A stretch of 64,000 bases of DNA, from the NCBI GenBank assembly GCA_947246015.1, contig CAMXQE010000004.1:62001-126000 (forward strand). Reading direction: 5' to 3'. The notes beneath the pieces were generated by a model. The model was not told the DNA's origin, ran no database searches, and was given only the letters and a program-made list of their open reading frames with translations. The stretch is from an uncultured Lachnospiraceae bacterium. Lineage in GTDB: Bacteria; Bacillota; Clostridia; Lachnospirales; Lachnospiraceae. Positions 50,739 through 59,260 of this stretch are shown piece after piece. Each line of letters opens with the position of its first letter. Within the stretch, counting starts at the first letter, position 1. Position numbers and translations under genes: made by a program.

Positions 50739-52016
50739 TTATTTTATTACCTTCTGTCCGCCCATGTACGGCTGAAGCACTTCAGGAATTCTGATAGAAC
50801 CATCCTCCTGAAGATTATTTTCCAAAAATGCAATCAACATTCTGGGCGGTGCAACTACTGTATTATTTAATGTATGCGCATAATACTTGGTCTTTTCACC
50901 ATTTACCCTTATCTTTAATCTTCTTGCCTGCGCATCTCCGAGATTGGAACAACTTCCTACTTCAAAGTATTTTTTCTGTCTTGGTGACCAGGCTTCCACA
51001 TCATAAGATTTTACTTTCAAATCTGCTAAATCTCCGGAACAACACTCAATTGTCCTTACCGGAATATCCATGGACCGGAACAAATCCACAGTATTCTGCC
51101 ATAATTTTTCAAACCACATAGGGGATTCTTCCGGTTTACATACCACTATCATTTCCTGTTTTTCAAATTGATGGATACGGTATACTCCGCGTTCTTCCAG
51201 TCCATGAGCTCCCTTTTCTTTTCGGAAACAAGGAGAATAACTTGTAAGAGTTTTTGGAAGTTCCTCTTCCTGAATAATTGTATCAATGAATTTACCAATC
51301 ATGGAATGTTCCGATGTTCCGATTAAATATAAGTCTTCTCCCTCAATCTTATACATCATGGCGTCCATTTCGGCAAAACTCATAACGCCGGTTACTACAT
51401 TACTCCGAATCATAAAAGGCGGGACACAATATGTGAAGCCTCTCCCAATCATAAAATCTCTTGCATAAGAAATCACTGCTGAATGAAGTCTTGCAATATC
51501 ACCCATTAAGTAGTAGAAACCGTTACCTGCAACTTTTCTCGCACTATCTAAATCAATACCGTTTAATTTTTCCATAATATCCGTATGATATGGTATTTCG
51601 AAATCAGGTATCACAGGTTCGCCATATTTTTTGATTTCAACATTTTCTGTATCATCTTTTCCAATCGGTACGCTCGGATCTATGATATTAGGAATTACCA
51701 TCATAATTTTTGTTATTTGCTCTTCTAAATTTTTTTCTTTTTCTTCTAATTCTTCAAGACGCTTAGCATTGGCAGCTACTTCTTCTTTCTTTTTTTCTGC
51801 TTCTTCTTTTTTCCCCTGTGCCATTAGCATACCGATTTCTTTTGATATTTTATTCCGGCTTGCACGAAGGTCATCCGCTTCCTGTTTTGCTTTTCTGCTT
51901 TCCGCATCCAGCCCTATAACCTCATCTACCAGTTCCAGTTTATTTTCCTGAAATTTCTTTCTGATATTCTCTTTTACTGCATCCGGATTTTCTCTTAAAA
52001 ATTTGATATCAATCAT
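50739..52016 (-). CDS. serS: Seryl-tRNA synthetase
   Basis: Class II synthetase of 425 aa that charges tRNA-Ser and tRNA-Sec. The N-terminal coiled-coil arm (about 30-105, Lys/Glu-rich) is followed by the catalytic core with motif 2 (F-R-K-E-K-G-A-H-G-L-E-E-R-G-V-Y-R-I-H-Q-F) and motif 3 near the end (N-T-V-V-A-P-P-R-M-L-I-A-F-L-E-N). AAGGAG lies before the ATG. No T-box leader can fit in the 34 bases upstream. Confidence 0.97.
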   Translation of the reverse strand: MIDIKFLRENPDAVKENIRKKFQENKLELVDEVIGLDAESRKAKQEADDLRASRNKISKEIGMLMAQGKKEEAEKKKEEVAANAKRLEELEEKEKNLEEQITKIMMVIPNIIDPSVPIGKDDTENVEIKKYGEPVIPDFEIPYHTDIMEKLNGIDLDSARKVAGNGFYYLMGDIARLHSAVISYARDFMIGRGFTYCVPPFMIRSNVVTGVMSFAEMDAMMYKIEGEDLYLIGTSEHSMIGKFIDTIIQEEELPKTLTSYSPCFRKEKGAHGLEERGVYRIHQFEKQEMIVVCKPEESPMWFEKLWQNTVDLFRSMDIPVRTIECCSGDLADLKVKSYDVEAWSPRQKKYFEVGSCSNLGDAQARRLKIRVNGEKTKYYAHTLNNTVVAPPRMLIAFLENNLQEDGSIRIPEVLQPYMGGQKVIK

Positions 52017-52050
52017 AATAATACTCCTTTATTATTTTAAAATATATTTG

Positions 52051-53103
52051 TTATTGAATCATTTCCACTACTTCTGTAATACAGATTGTATCTGTCAATA
52101 AATCCCTGACAACATCTTTCCAAACTCTGTCTCCTTTCTTATCCAAAATAATTTTAATCACAGGCTTGTCCGTATATTTCTTATTCTGCCTTAAAATGAC
52201 ACCTATTTCTCCTTCATTTGTCTTTACATATGTGCCAACAGGATAAACCGCTGTAAATTCAAGAAATATGTCTACCACTGCTTTATCATATAATATATTA
52301 CTGAATTTCTTTAGATGTTCAATTGCTTCATGTACTTTCACCTTTTCATGTCCTATACCACAAATCAATTCATCAAATTTCTCACAGACAGCTACAATTC
52401 TTGCTTCCAAAGGAATATCCACAGCCTTTAACGGATAACCTGAACCATTCATACATTCATGATGAAATAATATAATACTTTTACTCAATTCGGATATCCA
52501 TGTTTCATTCTTTAAAACTGAGTATCCGTAAATAGGATGCTTTTTGTATTCCGAAGCTTTCACCTCTGTCATATTTTTAATATCTTTATTTACATAGTCT
52601 ACAGTAATATATCTTATACCTAAATCATGCAATAGGCAAGCTATACCTATATCATGTATTCTTTCATATGGAAGTTTCATCTTTAGTGCAGTCAGAATAG
52701 ATAAGGAGCATACTGTAATTGAATGTTCATAAATATCATTTTCTCTTTCCTTTATATCATAAATTTTTTCGGCTACTTCATCTTCTTCCAAAAGACTATT
52801 TATAATATAATCGGCTGTTTTACATAACTCAATTAAATCTCCATTTTTATTATAAATATGTTTTTCTAGAATACTCCTTACCTTTTCCTTTACTTCCTCC
52901 TCTAATTCCGCTTTCAGTATGTTTTCCCGTGTATCAATGTCCTCCTTAATATATACCTGTACAATTCCAAATTCTTTTAGTTTATCAATATATTCTCTTT
53001 TTAATATTGTTCCATCTAAAAGCAGCATTTTATATTCAGGAGTCATAACAGTTTTAGCAAGTATTTCTCCTCCACGTAATTCACTTATTTTACATACTTT
53101 CAT
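52051..53103 (-). CDS. HD-GYP domain phosphodiesterase
   Basis: Protein of 350 aa. A small N-terminal domain (to about 100) is followed by an HD domain with H-S-I-T-V-C-S, L-L-H-D-L-G and the GYP motif in H-H-E-C-M-N-G-S-G-Y-P-L-K. Such proteins split cyclic di-GMP. No membrane helix. GGGG lies seven bases before the ATG at 53103; an ATG at 53136 has its site too close. It lies between serS and the DUF4446 gene, a position common in this group. Confidence 0.87.
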   Translation of the reverse strand: MKVCKISELRGGEILAKTVMTPEYKMLLLDGTILKREYIDKLKEFGIVQVYIKEDIDTRENILKAELEEEVKEKVRSILEKHIYNKNGDLIELCKTADYIINSLLEEDEVAEKIYDIKERENDIYEHSITVCSLSILTALKMKLPYERIHDIGIACLLHDLGIRYITVDYVNKDIKNMTEVKASEYKKHPIYGYSVLKNETWISELSKSIILFHHECMNGSGYPLKAVDIPLEARIVAVCEKFDELICGIGHEKVKVHEAIEHLKKFSNILYDKAVVDIFLEFTAVYPVGTYVKTNEGEIGVILRQNKKYTDKPVIKIILDKKGDRVWKDVVRDLLTDTICITEVVEMIQ

Positions 53104-53164
53104 ATTAACCCCATTTATCTGATTCAGAAGATGCATTCCTATAATTCATAATTGAATTACAGCG

Positions 53165-53680
53165 CTATTCGTTAAGCCCCATCGCCATATCAAGCGCTTG
53201 TTTTTCTTCTTCTCCCAATGTTATACTGCACTGCCCGTTTTTAACTTCCTTTGTATAAGAATAGCAGCCTTCCGTACTATGAACAGAATTCAGAATAAAT
53301 CCATTATCATTTTCATCTAAAAGAACAAGACTGAAACTTAATTGCCCTCCCATTTCCCTGAATGCATCATATTTTACGATACCGATTTTTTGGAATGCAG
53401 ATTCCAATTTTTTATACAGGTTTCTTATATCTTTTTTATCTTTCTCCATAGAAGTTTTAATAAACTTATTATCTTCATATAAACCAATGATATCCATTTC
53501 CAGGCTTTTTGCATCTTTCCCCTGCATAAACTTCGTATATTTCTTTTTCAACTTTGAAGTATTTACAATCTGTACAATTACCAATATCATTAAAATCAAA
53601 ATTAACACTAATATTCCAATAAAAATATATCCAATATCCAGATTACCTAATCCAATGTAATTCAATATTTCACTATTCAC
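53165..53680 (-). CDS. DUF4446 membrane protein
   Basis: Protein of 171 aa with one N-terminal membrane helix (about 16-41), a helical part and a C-terminal domain with F-R-E-M-G-G-Q-L-S-F-S-L-V-L-L-D, the DUF4446 signature. It starts with GTG after GGAGG. Often found after parB; function unknown. Confidence 0.85.
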   Translation of the reverse strand: MNSEILNYIGLGNLDIGYIFIGILVLILILMILVIVQIVNTSKLKKKYTKFMQGKDAKSLEMDIIGLYEDNKFIKTSMEKDKKDIRNLYKKLESAFQKIGIVKYDAFREMGGQLSFSLVLLDENDNGFILNSVHSTEGCYSYTKEVKNGQCSITLGEEEKQALDMAMGLNE

Positions 53681-53710
53681 GGTTTCCTCCTAAAGTATTT
53701 AAACCTGTTA

Positions 53711-54616
53711 TCAATGTGTAAGTTTATCTGCAATTTTTTCTAAATCATCGTGATTATAAAATTCTATTTCAAGCTTACCGCTTCCTTCTCCCTTAGAAGA
53801 AATTATCACTTTTGTGCCTAATGCCTGTTTCAGTTTTTCCTCCATATCTTGATAAATTACCTCTAAAGCTTTATTTGTTTGAACTGTCTTTTTAGTCTTT
53901 GGAGGTGTATTCAGATTTTTTACCAGTTTTTCTACATCACGTACACTTAATTTTTCATCGAATATTTTCTGTGCAATAGTATACTGCTGTTCAGAATCTT
54001 CAATAGAAATAAGTGCGCGTGCATGACCGGTAGAAATCATATCATCTATTATCATCTGCTGAACTTCATCACATAGCTTTAACAATCTCATGGAATTAGT
54101 AACTGCAGTCCGGCTTTTTGATACCCGTTCTGCTACTTCGTCCTGCTTTAAGTTAAATTCTGTCAGAAGTCTTTTATAAGCAAGAGCCTCTTCTATTGGA
54201 TTCAAATCTTCTCTCTGAATATTTTCAATTAATGAAATTTCAACTATTTCCTGGTCCGTTAAATCTTTTATAATAACTGGTACGTCTTTCAATCCAGCCA
54301 TTTTAGCAGCACGCCAACGTCTTTCACCAGCAATTATTTCATAATATGTTTTTCTATCCTGTACCAAAATAGGTTGAAGTAATCCAAACTGTTTTATAGA
54401 TTCCGCTAATTCTAACAAAGAATCCTCATCAAAGTTTTTTCTTGGCTGTTCCCTATTTGGTTCCACCATTGTTATCTTAACCACTGTTTCAGGTTTTTTT
54501 TCTTTTTCATTATTTTCATTTATAGAATTTACATTATTCTTTGGTTCACTTGTTCCGACCGCATTCGGAATCAATGAATCCAATCCTTTGCCTAAGCCCC
54601 TGCCTCTGACAGCCAT
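53711..54616 (-). CDS. parB: Chromosome partitioning protein ParB (Spo0J)
   Basis: CTP-dependent clamp of 301 aa that loads at parS. The C-motif region shows E-I-I-A-G-E-R-R-W-R-A-A-K (CTP pocket), followed by I-E-N-I-Q-R-E-D-L-N-P-I-E-E-A and the helix-turn-helix (Q-D-E-V-A-E-R-V-S-K-S-R-T-A-V-T-N). A C-terminal dimer part follows. It starts 22 bases after parA, and two parS sites are just upstream of parA. Confidence 0.96.
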   Translation of the reverse strand: MAVRGRGLGKGLDSLIPNAVGTSEPKNNVNSINENNEKEKKPETVVKITMVEPNREQPRKNFDEDSLLELAESIKQFGLLQPILVQDRKTYYEIIAGERRWRAAKMAGLKDVPVIIKDLTDQEIVEISLIENIQREDLNPIEEALAYKRLLTEFNLKQDEVAERVSKSRTAVTNSMRLLKLCDEVQQMIIDDMISTGHARALISIEDSEQQYTIAQKIFDEKLSVRDVEKLVKNLNTPPKTKKTVQTNKALEVIYQDMEEKLKQALGTKVIISSKGEGSGKLEIEFYNHDDLEKIADKLTH

Positions 54617-54638
54617 ATTCTAATACATCCTTTCTTTA

Positions 54639-55397
54639 TTATTTGCTTATTATTTCTTCTGCTAACATCATATACGCTTCTGCTCCAGCTGACTTCGGAT
54701 CGTATATATTAATAGGCATACCATAACTGGGAGCCTCTGCTAAACGAATATTTCTGGGAATCATTGTCTTATATATATTCTGATTCAAATGACTTTTAAC
54801 ATTTTCTACTACCTGTGTAGAAAGATTGGTTCTTGAATCATACATCGTAAATACAATCCCTTCCATTTCTAAATCAGGATTCAATCTTTCTTTCACCAAA
54901 TTTACCGTATGTATTAATTGGCTTAAACCTTCCAAAGCATAATATTCACATTGAATAGGAACCAATACAGAATCTGCAGTCGTCATAGAATTAATTGTTA
55001 ACATATTGAGTGAAGGAGGACAATCAATAATAATAAAATCATATTGTTCTTTTACCCAATCCACTTCATTTCGAAGAATAAATTCTTTTTTATCTACTCC
55101 AATCAATTCTATTTCTGTTGCAGCAAGATTTACATTAGAAGGAATTAATGATACATTTTGAATTACTTCTTTTATGATGCACTCCTGTATCGAACACTCT
55201 CCTAAAATTAACTCATAAATTGTATTTTCCAAATCATTTTTTTCAATTCCATATCCGCTTGTAGTATTACCTTGTGGGTCTGTATCTATAACTAATACCT
55301 TTTTTCCTTTTGCTGCTAAAGCTGCGGATAAATTGATAGCAGTTGTAGTTTTTCCTACACCACCCTTTTGGTTTGCTATTGCAATAGTTTTTCCCAT
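54639..55397 (-). CDS. parA: Chromosome partitioning ATPase ParA (Soj)
   Basis: Walker-type ATPase of 252 aa. Deviant Walker A is K-G-G-V-G-K-T-T-T near residue 11, A' reads V-L-V-I-D-T-D-P-Q-G-N and Walker B I-I-I-D-C-P-P-S. AAAGGTGA lies before the ATG. With ParB and the neighbouring parS sites it segregates the origin region, which agrees with dnaA lying just outside the window to the right. Confidence 0.97.
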   Translation of the reverse strand: MGKTIAIANQKGGVGKTTTAINLSAALAAKGKKVLVIDTDPQGNTTSGYGIEKNDLENTIYELILGECSIQECIIKEVIQNVSLIPSNVNLAATEIELIGVDKKEFILRNEVDWVKEQYDFIIIDCPPSLNMLTINSMTTADSVLVPIQCEYYALEGLSQLIHTVNLVKERLNPDLEMEGIVFTMYDSRTNLSTQVVENVKSHLNQNIYKTMIPRNIRLAEAPSYGMPINIYDPKSAGAEAYMMLAEEIISK

Positions 55398-55564
55398 TTT
55401 TATTCACCTTTCGTTATTGCTATTAATTACTAAAAAAGATTATATCACTTATTCACATTATTATCTATATATTTCGTCTAATTCATTTATTTACAATGTT
55501 TCACACCTATTTTTATTATGATTTTAAAATGTTTCACGACATAAATTACAATATCTAGTTTTTT

Positions 55565-55580
55565 TGTTTCACGTGAAACA
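55565..55580. promoter_or_regulatory. parS site 1
   Basis: Exact 16-bp match to the parS consensus (TGTTTCACGTGAAACA), 168 bp upstream of parA. Confidence 0.95.
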
Positions 55581-55603
55581 TTATATTGTATTTTATTAAA
55601 TAC

Positions 55604-55639
55604 AAAAATTGAATGTTTCACGTGAAACATTCAATTTTT
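55604..55639. promoter_or_regulatory. parS site 2 inside a 36-bp perfect palindrome
   Basis: The 16-bp parS core (55614-55629) lies at the centre of a perfect palindrome of 36 bp with A5/T5 ends. It is 46 bases after the stop of the DegU-like gene, so it can also act as a terminator in both directions. Confidence 0.93.
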
Positions 55640-55684
55640 AAAATTCATATTAATCTTATTAATAGATGACCAACATATAAATAA

Positions 55685-56326
55685 CTAAAACAACTTAATT
55701 AAATTATTTTTAATTGCGAACACCGCTGCCTGCGTCCTATCATTTACATTAATCTTTTTAAAGATATTGGATATATGATTTTTAACTGTTCTTTCACTAA
55801 TATTTAAATTAAGAGCAATTTCCTTATTAAACATTCCATTCGCTACATTAACTAAAACTTCCATTTCTCTTTTAGTCAAAGAATCAATCTTTACTTTATC
55901 AATATCCCTATTTACCAATCTGCTATTCAATGCCGGTATTAAACTTGGCTGAATATAATTTTCCCCGTTAAATACATGGTTAATTGCATTTTTTAATTCA
56001 GCAGACTCAGAATCTTTTAGAATATATCCTTCAACACCGATATCAACTGCCTTCAATAAGTATTCTACTTCATTATGAACGGTAAGTATCAGTACTTTTA
56101 TATCTATATTATTTTTTCTTATTTCCTCCAATACTTCAATTCCATTCTTTTTAGGCATATTAATATCTAATAATAAAACATCCGGATTTATTATCTCTAA
56201 TTTTTCTAAACACTCAACTCCATCTGCAGCCTCTGCTACTACTTTTATACTTCCATCAAATTCAAGAAGCTGACGTATTCCTTCCCTCATCAAAACATGG
56301 TCATCCGATATCATAACTTTAATCAT
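55685..56326 (-). CDS. NarL/LuxR-type response regulator (DegU/LiaR-like)
   Basis: Regulator of 213 aa. The receiver has I-S-D-D-H, the Asp in L-L-L-D-I-N-M-P and the Lys in I-L-K-D-S. The C-terminal LuxR helix-turn-helix shows L-T-K-R-E-M-E-V-L and K-E-I-A-L-N-L-N-I-S-E-R-T-V-K-N-H. GGAG lies nine bases before the ATG at 56326; a TTG two codons upstream is less likely. It is encoded after its kinase with a few bases between. Confidence 0.92.
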   Translation of the reverse strand: MIKVMISDDHVLMREGIRQLLEFDGSIKVVAEAADGVECLEKLEIINPDVLLLDINMPKKNGIEVLEEIRKNNIDIKVLILTVHNEVEYLLKAVDIGVEGYILKDSESAELKNAINHVFNGENYIQPSLIPALNSRLVNRDIDKVKIDSLTKREMEVLVNVANGMFNKEIALNLNISERTVKNHISNIFKKINVNDRTQAAVFAIKNNLIKLF

Positions 56327-56338
56327 ATACAATATCTC

Positions 56339-57235
56339 CTATTTTTCTAATAATGGAATAACTATCTTAATAACCGTTCCCTTATCAGGTTTAGAATCAA
56401 TTTCCATGGTTCCACATAAAAGTTCTACTCTTTCCCTTAAAATATTAAGACCAAAATGTCTCTTTTTTTCAGATAAAACTTTTTCAGCATCAAAACTCTC
56501 ACCATTGTCAGCAACTATTATTATGCAAGTATTTTCAGCAATCTTTTTCAACTCGAAGAAAACCACAGAACCGTTAGAATGCTTAATTGCATTATTTGTA
56601 CATTCCTCAATAATTCTAAAAATCGTCATCAAAACTAAAGAATTATTACAGTTAATTTCTTCAATATTATAAAAGACCTCAAAATCAGAAGACTCTCTTA
56701 AATGATCCGCTAACCTCTCAAAAGATTCCTTCAATCCCAAATCATCAAATGTCATGGGACGGAGGTCAAATATTGTATTCCGAATCTCTTTAATAACAGA
56801 TCTGAGATTTTTGTTTACCGAAGTAAGCTCTAATTTTGCTTTTTCCGGATCCTCATTTATAAACATAGAACTGAATTCTATTTTATGAATGATATGTGTC
56901 AGATTTTGTAAGGAAGTATCATGTAAATCTCTGGCAATACGCTGTCTTTCCCTCTCCTGAATATCTAAAATCTGTAAACCACGATTAATGCTGGCGCTGT
57001 TCACAGAAATTAAATGATTCTTCTCCTCATTTCTTTTTGTCAATTTTTGACTTTCAAAAACATTTAATAAAGAACTTATTACTTTTATTTTATTATTCAA
57101 GTTCTCTATTTCTCTTTCATAATATTGATTCTCATTATCATTTGTACAATTTTGTTTCCTTTCTTCAACTGCTCTTTTTTGAGAAAAGAAATCTTCATAA
57201 ATTTTTCTTAGACCCTCATACAGTTCATCAGACAT
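56339..57235 (-). CDS. Cytoplasmic sensor histidine kinase (HisKA_3, DegS/LiaS-like)
   Basis: Kinase of 298 aa without membrane helices. The first 100 residues form a coiled coil, as in DegS; HisKA_3 has the phospho-His in R-I-A-R-D-L-H-D-T-S-L-Q-N-L, and the HATPase domain has E-C-T-N-N-A-I-K-H-S and H-F-G-L-N-I-L-R-E-R. AAGGGG lies before the ATG. It pairs with the response regulator. The signal must be cytoplasmic or come through a partner protein. Confidence 0.9.
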   Translation of the reverse strand: MSDELYEGLRKIYEDFFSQKRAVEERKQNCTNDNENQYYEREIENLNNKIKVISSLLNVFESQKLTKRNEEKNHLISVNSASINRGLQILDIQERERQRIARDLHDTSLQNLTHIIHKIEFSSMFINEDPEKAKLELTSVNKNLRSVIKEIRNTIFDLRPMTFDDLGLKESFERLADHLRESSDFEVFYNIEEINCNNSLVLMTIFRIIEECTNNAIKHSNGSVVFFELKKIAENTCIIIVADNGESFDAEKVLSEKKRHFGLNILRERVELLCGTMEIDSKPDKGTVIKIVIPLLEK

Positions 57236-57446
57236 TATTCTACCCCTTCGATTTCCTGCATCAACAAAATTTCTCCGTTATCCTTTCTTTAAAATATTTT
57301 ATTTATTTATACTTCATCCCTCTTATAAAAAATAAAGTAAATATAAATAGATATACTCCCTCCTATTCTACTATATTTTCCATATTTTCTATATAATTAT
57401 AATATAATAAAATCCGGAATCTGAAAAGATATTTTTTCTTTTTTAT

Positions 57447-57475
57447 TTGTATGTTTTAGCTTTATCCTATATAAT
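57447..57475 (+). promoter_or_regulatory. Promoter of the alpha/beta hydrolase gene
   Basis: TTGTAT (57447-57452), 17 bp, TATAAT (57470-57475), 40 bp before the ATG. The surrounding intergenic stretch (57236-57515) is very AT-rich and shared with the divergent kinase gene. Confidence 0.62.
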
Positions 57476-57515
57476 ATTAACATAAATATTTCAGAAAAAA
57501 GGTATATGTAAAAAT

Positions 57516-58463
57516 ATGAAAAATAAAATTAAAACTTTAATGATTTTATCCTGTCTTACAACAGCAGCCATGCATATTATCAACAGAATGAATTATTCTT
57601 TATATACAATTAAAAACTGCCTTAAATTTTCCGAAAATAATTACTATGAATGGCGTTTTGGAAAAATAAGATACATGAAAAAGGGAAGTGGATTCCCTCT
57701 TCTGCTTCTGCACGATTTTACAGTAGGAAGTTCTGCCTTTGAGTTCCATAAAATAATTGACGAACTTTCTCTCAACTATGAAGTATATGCAATTGACTTA
57801 CTTGGATACGGGTTATCTGATAAACCAAATCTTACATATACCAACTATCTCTATGTACAATTAATCATAGATTTCATTAAGAATGTCATTACTAAAAAAA
57901 CAAACATCGTAGCAACAGGAGATTCTATACAGATAGCTCTTATGGCATGTCATAACGACCCGGAAGCCATAAATAAAATGATATTCATCAACCCTAAAAA
58001 TCTATATGATTTAAATCAGATTCCTTCCAAGCAGACCAAATTACTGAAAATAATATTGGAAACCCCTGTTATCGGAACATTTATATACAATTTACTGACA
58101 AATAAAACTTCTATGGAAAATACATTCCGCCGGAATTATTTTTATAATCCTATTAATATAGAAGAAAAAGATATTTTATCTTACCTGGAATCTGCCCACT
58201 TGCCGGATCATAGTTCAAAATATATATTTGCAAGTTATATCGCTAAATATACCAATACAAATATCATACATGCATTAAAAGAAATCAATCACAGTATCTA
58301 TATTATCGGTGGGGAAGCAGAACAAGATATTCATACAACAATTGAAAATTATGTTTATTATAACAACGCAATAGAATCAGCATTTATACCTTATACAAAA
58401 CATCTTCCCCATATGGAAGCGCCTGAAAAAATAATTAATTATATTCATACTTTCTTACTGTGA
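57516..58463 (+). CDS. Alpha/beta hydrolase
   Basis: Protein of 315 aa with a hydrophobic N-terminus (about 7-22) that may be a membrane anchor. L-L-L-L-H-D-F-T-V-G is the oxyanion region and D-L-L-G-Y-G-L-S-D-K-P is typical of the fold. The nucleophile elbow reads G-D-S-I-Q where G-x-S-x-G is usual, and the C-terminal His is in H-L-P-H-M-E-A-P-E. It is the only plus-strand gene in the last 15 kb and its end overlaps the end of rsmG by 19 bases. Substrate unknown; reduced activity is possible. Confidence 0.78.
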   Translation: MKNKIKTLMILSCLTTAAMHIINRMNYSLYTIKNCLKFSENNYYEWRFGKIRYMKKGSGFPLLLLHDFTVGSSAFEFHKIIDELSLNYEVYAIDLLGYGLSDKPNLTYTNYLYVQLIIDFIKNVITKKTNIVATGDSIQIALMACHNDPEAINKMIFINPKNLYDLNQIPSKQTKLLKIILETPVIGTFIYNLLTNKTSMENTFRRNYFYNPINIEEKDILSYLESAHLPDHSSKYIFASYIAKYTNTNIIHALKEINHSIYIIGGEAEQDIHTTIENYVYYNNAIESAFIPYTKHLPHMEAPEKIINYIHTFLL

Positions 58464-59209
58464 ATTGGTTCCTTTGATGGAAGCCCTGCTTTTCGCGGAA
58501 ATTTTTTCGGTGTTGATTTTATTTTTTCAATTATAAGCAAATTCCTGTAAATATCCGAACCGGGTAACAAATAATCCACCTGCCCCACTGTTTTTCCTCC
58601 TAATACAGTTACGGCTTCTTCTGCAGCAGATAATTCTTCTATTAATTTTTCGGATTTATAAGAAATAAATTTACCGCCTTGTTTTACAAAAGGAATACAA
58701 TATTCCGAAAGTGTGGACAGATTTGCAACAGCCCTTGAAACGGCTAAATCATATTTTTCCCGTAACTGATCCTGTTTTGCATAATCTTCTGCCCTTCCAT
58801 GAACTGCATCTATATTCTTCAGTCCGAGTTTTATTATCACTTCATTTAAAAATTTAATTCTTTTATTCAGGGAATCAAGCAAAGTAACATTTACATCAGG
58901 AAAAACTATCTTAATAGGAATGCCGGGAAAACCAGCCCCGGTTCCAACATCAATCATGCACAGGTTATTTTTATTATTCCATTCATTTGAAAAATCATAT
59001 GCTTTTACAATAGACAGACTGTCCACAAAATGTTTTTTTAATACCTCATCAAATTCGGTAATTGCTGTTAAATTCATAACCGAATTCCATTCCATTAATA
59101 TTTCATAATATGCAATAAATTGATAAATCTGCTTCTCATTCAGAACAATTCCTATTTCCTTCAAATCTTCTTCAAATTGCTTTGTATCATATTTTTTCAA
59201 TCTATCCAT
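58445..59209 (-). CDS. rsmG: 16S rRNA (guanine527-N7)-methyltransferase
   Basis: SAM-dependent methyltransferase of 254 aa. D-V-G-T-G-A-G-F-P-G-I-P is the SAM loop; S-R-A-V-A-N-L is the RsmG motif. It has a basic tail of about 25 aa. The ATG at 59209 is ten bases after GGAG; an upstream in-frame start would lack a site. It follows mnmG as in many bacteria. Confidence 0.95.
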   Translation of the reverse strand: MDRLKKYDTKQFEEDLKEIGIVLNEKQIYQFIAYYEILMEWNSVMNLTAITEFDEVLKKHFVDSLSIVKAYDFSNEWNNKNNLCMIDVGTGAGFPGIPIKIVFPDVNVTLLDSLNKRIKFLNEVIIKLGLKNIDAVHGRAEDYAKQDQLREKYDLAVSRAVANLSTLSEYCIPFVKQGGKFISYKSEKLIEELSAAEEAVTVLGGKTVGQVDYLLPGSDIYRNLLIIEKIKSTPKKFPRKAGLPSKEPIHSKKV

Positions 59210-59260
59210 TTCATATTTCTCCGCTCTGAAAAACACTATAAAGTAACTATTCTGTCTGAT

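Noticed and set aside
52017-52050. T-box leader upstream of serS
   Set aside because: Only 34 bases separate serS from the upstream gene, far too short for a T-box.
55526-55545. A third parS-like sequence (TGTTTCACGAC...)
   Set aside because: Only the left half matches; the right half of the palindrome is missing.
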